Of a stretch of DNA of 64,000 nt, positions 59,651 through 64,000 are shown piece after piece. The stretch is from Phoronis australis. Its lineage: Eukaryota > Phoronida > Phoronidae. Under the pieces are notes generated by a model. It searched no databases, was not told the origin of the DNA, and worked only from the letters and a program-made list of their open reading frames with translations. Both the position numbers and the translations under genes were made by a program. Where the stretch lies: positions 64,793 through 128,792 of the forward strand of contig NMRA01000219.1 of assembly GCA_002633005.1 (NCBI GenBank). Direction: 5' to 3'. Position 1 is the stretch's first letter. Every line of letters begins with the position of its first letter.

Positions 59651-62600
59651 ACACAAACAATTGATTTTAGGCATATTCAACCCGGTCTTGCCCTATTAAA
59701 AGATACTAAAAACGACTTTCACGTACAGTTCTCTGAAACAAAATAATTCTATGTAACCCTCGACAACCCAAAGCAGTTTGGAAGAAAATTTGAAAACTCC
59801 TTTCGAAGTCTGCTAAACGGGCAAGCGTGACCTACGCTCGAAGCGAATTACACGGCAACTGTGGACGAAAACACCCACCAAGGACCATAATGACATAGGG
59901 AGTATGACACTTTAGTTGATTCCTGCCGTTAACTTGGATGGTTGACGCCAAGGATGCATTAGCAGGCGACAGCACGAGAATTGGTTGAAAACAGGGTTTA
60001 GTAGGCCTATACTTTCAAGTGTTATGTCGGCATTCATTCTTCTGCTAATAGTAAAAATTCGGGTACAATGTCCTTTAATTATTCTTTCCCGTTTATTAGG
60101 ATTTTAAAGTGAGTGCGAAATACCTCCCCGGCGCCTTGACTTGCGTACTTTCAGCCCCCGGTGCCTTCACCGTTGAGACGCCGTTATATTACGTAACACC
60201 CAAGTTTTTCCAGCTGCGGCGTGTAGTTGTATTGTTTCAGTTACCACAGCGCCACGCATGAATTTCGCCTCGTTACCGAAGACACAACATGAAACTAGAT
60301 GTAGTGAAATTTCATTTTCAAGCCTGTGTCGAAAATCGCAAAAATAAAGAAGTTCTCTGAGCATCATGGGTAAAATGTTTTGCTTCATCTCAGACAAAAC
60401 CGTTTCAATACGACTTTAAGACACACTCCTTCATGTTATACTTTACATTATTTTGGAAACACATGGCGACGCCCACCATCAAGTATACTGATGCCCACTC
60501 TCAATAGCCACGTTACGTACTCGTATTATATCATATAATTGTATTATAAATGAACACGTTCATAGCATAATTTTATCCACAATTAGATCAATGAAATGAG
60601 GAATGCAAATGAGACATTACTTCACGAAGAATTAAATTTGAAAACTGCAACGAGACTCCTGTTCAACGGTAAATAAAATATCGAGGTATTGATCAATATG
60701 GACTGAGGGCTTAATATAAATACTGCTTGCAGGTGTTTATTGAGCAAAGTAAGTATTGCACCAAGCCCGAGCTTTTCTGCACTAAGGTATATCGCGGTCA
60801 AAACAATAACCGGCAGGCATGCTACATCCGGGAATCTGCACCTGTTTCACATGCGTGGCACTTTTCCACCAATTAGCGCAGAGAAGCGAGGAGTGACTGA
60901 ACATAACATCATAATTCGGCATTAGCAATTTACGCCGGGATCGGCTATTTTCGTATGATTATGTGGTGACACGATATTTATGTAACTTAACACTTATTCT
61001 AAAAGTACACAATTCAAATAATTACGGCATTCACTGTTGCTAGGTTGCTAGTTAAAAAAAAAACGACACACCAATCGCAACCTTGTTCTTTGTTCTCCAC
61101 CATCAAACTAGCTTATCCATGAATCTTTCAAAAACCCGACGGTTTATAACAAAATTCGATTGCAATTGTTCATTTGTAAAATGACCAAGTATCACGTGAA
61201 GTAGACAAGACTGCAACCCTATTGCTATAAGGCGGTGTAAGAACATTTTGATGTTCGACAAGTACACGTTGTCAACCATCGGTTTTACTGATAACACATT
61301 TGTATATACGGCATTAGGCTTAAAACATTTTTAAATGTGATTACTATTAAAATAGTAATCACTGCTTCACGGTAAACTTCATGCAAACTTTAAATTTGAT
61401 GAAAAAAAGCACCAAACACTCTCTTCCCCAAGAGTACACTAAAAAATGAACGCTAGACATTTTCCATTTGAAAAAACTTCAAAATTGGAAAAGCACACGA
61501 ACACTATTCCACGCGAAGATCTAACCTAATCAAGGAATCGGAGATTCCCTGCCAAGGTCCTACATAGGCGGCGACACACAGAACATTTCCAGACCTGGAT
61601 GCGTGAAAATCAGATTCCGAAAAATACTTTCGAATCACAAAATGCCAGCGATATGCACTCCGGCACTTCGTACACATAGTTTTTGGAAGTTTCAGTCAAA
61701 TCCTCTTTGAAAAGTAGTAGTTGTACATTTTCAACATGGCGGGGGCACTATCATTTTGCTTTGTCGCCACGGATTTTCTCCAATAATCATTTCGCGACAA
61801 ATTACTTTTGGTACTTTGGTACGGAATGTCTCGCTATGAAAAAAATAGTTCTCCCTCTTCCAACACACTTTCAGTTGGGAGTACATGACATGAGAATTTC
61901 GAAAATGCAAGACAGAAAAACGTACTCGTAGGGTGCATGGGGGCCTTTATGACTACACAGAGACCACAAACAAGTTAAGAGAAAGGTTTTACGCGAACCT
62001 CCACGTGCTTTGTTCCTGGGGCTATTAGGCACAAACTGTCGCATACCTCATGAATTGCGACAGCTTTTTGGACGCTCGCTGTGGCTAAACATCAAAGCTT
62101 AGCATTTAATTTGCCAAATGTATAATCTTCAAGCTTGCCTCTTAAAAAACATGAAATTTCATATTCGAAGCTACCTGTGTCAATGACAAAAGTATTTCCA
62201 AACAAACATTAGCTAACACTTAACAATAGACGCGAAGATGAAAGCGAGAATATTATCACTATTGGCCTCATGCACCCTAAGTCATGGCCAACAGCAAGTC
62301 AATGAATTAAAATATAAAAATCTTATCTATATATACATTTTCCCAGATTTCCAATCTTGACAACAACTGTTGTTTGAATCAATGACACAGATTTGGAGGG
62401 AAATTACACATACCCCAGGGTAGATGTCCTTTACAGCACCAATGTTTTACTTTTCCTGTATTCAGAGAAATCCCGGAACTGCACCTCAAATAAACAAAAT
62501 GTATTGCAAAGTCATATCATTTATTTTTGCCCAAACAACCGGTAAAAGACCATGGACAGTTCTTCACAAAGGATGAGGAGCATAAAATTTTGCCAAAAGT

Positions 62601-64000
62601 ACCAATGCCTCAGTTATGATATTCACACATTTGAAGTAAAATTTTCCTAAGGGAACACAGTCTAGTCAAACTTCCCCTAACTGCAAACAAACCTGTGGTC
62701 TCTTGTGACAAATATAGGGTAATAAATACATAATTAACACAAAACAGCAATGACTCTGAACGGTGAAATTTTAAACGAACCAAAACAACAAAGATTCAAT
62801 GACGTTTTACTCGACTATTGAATTTGAGTGACACTACAACACTCAATCACACAGAAACCAGTGGGCATTCGCGGTACACTTTTAGATCAATCCAGGATCG
62901 TATAGAGAGAATGTGGTCAGCTGGACAATCTCATCAACACAAGACTTTTCTTGTTGTGTAGGTAGTAGAAAACTGCACTGGAAATACTTTCCAAAAAGCA
63001 CGGTCATAAAATAAGAACCAACCTTCTGTTCTAGTAAAACGGTGCCACTGCCTTCAGCGTGTTAATATGACTATGCCAATCTTAGATTTTACACAATGGT
63101 GGTTACATTGTGTTGACAACATTATTCAATCACGGCATCGACATATGCATGATATAACAGTTTGTTATCAACAGGATGACCATGGGACAACTGACAGACA
63201 ACTCAAAATGCGTGACTGCTACCTACAGTAGACACGCACACACATCTTCTTGATGACAGACAGCAGGCTAACCTATGCATAACAGTCAGGGCTTGGAATG
63301 ACCAATGACAAACAAGAGGAAAATTTTCCAGGTGATGTATAGTTCCACAAATAGGTTTGTGTGACAGAAATATTTTGTGTCATAAAATTTAAATGAAATA
63401 AACGTTTTTACGTCAATAAAGTCAAGATAATGATAAAAAAGAGGAAATTGAAACCAAAAAAGAGGAAATCCTCTTAAACGAGGAAAATTCCAAGCTCTGA
63501 AAAGTTCCGTTACACAAGCAGTACATGCAAAGCAAAAGACAAATCTCCGAGCTGAGAGTCACTCAGAGATGAAAGCAAGTCTCATAGGGGTCATGCTAAA
63601 GATTTTTTTACAAATTACCCCGTTTTGAAGCCTTTCGTTGGTAGAGGGATACCCTTGGATTTCGTCATTGTCTCAAAACCATTCCAACTCGAACAAATAC
63701 TCCAGGAATGACAATTTCATTCCAACAGGTTCGATTAACTATCTAACCAATTCAAAGTGTACAGCCAAAGTACTCAATGTGCTGGCATTCACAGAGGGAC
63801 ATGGAAAGGTCACCCTTCTGCCAGCGACATGGAAGGGAGGTAGCATCGATGACGGATTTGTCTAGTAAAGCTAAACATATCCTGCATAAGATTTAAATTA
63901 AATGGACACTGGCAAATATCTCCAATACTCCGGTGAAAATCACTCTAGCCAACAATAGCCATTTGCTTGGTGCAGTATCTTCGTCTCCAAACAAATCTCA
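59651..64000. other. right end of window, no gene recognised
   Basis: I see no supportable exon. AATAAA occurs on the plus strand at 62489-62494 and on the minus strand at 62520-62525. The sequence from about 62.5 kb onward has the stop-rich character of a 3' untranslated region, so it could be the 3' end of a minus-strand gene lying beyond the window. That is only a guess. Confidence 0.3.

Overview
The window looks like draft-assembly nuclear DNA of a marine invertebrate animal. Genes are sparse and intron-rich with GT-AG introns, the base composition is AT-rich, decayed transposons are abundant, and there are N runs at 12774, 41731-41771 and 54519. A deuterostome such as an acorn worm or lancelet would fit, but I cannot fix the clade. 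Most open frames here are chance-level. The real genes were found by joining short exons whose splice phases and family motifs agree.

Layout. (1) 539-19755, plus strand: a complete four-exon BOLA3 gene (109 aa, mitochondrial iron-sulfur cluster delivery) with a 10-codon first coding exon and a 15.8-kb last intron. (2) 21918-29092, plus strand: a complete two-exon TLC-domain membrane protein (411 aa) with a long C-terminal tail. (3) 29093-38495: no gene recognised, but two diverged local direct duplications, one of them broken by a small DNA transposon. (4) 57336-38496, minus strand: a complete five-exon beta-1,4-galactosyltransferase-family gene (335 aa), which carries Leu where vertebrate enzymes have the sugar-donor-selecting Tyr. 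(5) Inside its 13.5-kb first intron, on the same strand, at 50797-47188: a partial gene for a single-pass membrane protein with an extracellular thrombospondin type 1 repeat. Its cytoplasmic part has about five helical-hairpin repeats followed by a segment patterned like the dynein heavy chain stalk and microtubule-binding domain. This is the most unusual object in the window. (6) 57337-64000: no gene recognised; a 203-bp tandem duplication lies beside a decayed LINE reverse transcriptase.

Repeats. A family of short elements (TIR CAGTGGCGGAT-like, 5-bp target duplications) occurs at least six times, including a head-to-head inverted pair at 45.2-45.5 kb. There are also a tRNA-derived SINE, a 139-bp hairpin element, an 18-20-bp minisatellite that locally spells collagen-like Gly-X-Y, and two THAP-like zinc-finger relics. 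BOLA3, the TLC protein and the glycosyltransferase belong to unrelated pathways (mitochondrial, membrane lipid, Golgi), so no functional cluster is implied. All identifications are by eye; no database search was run.
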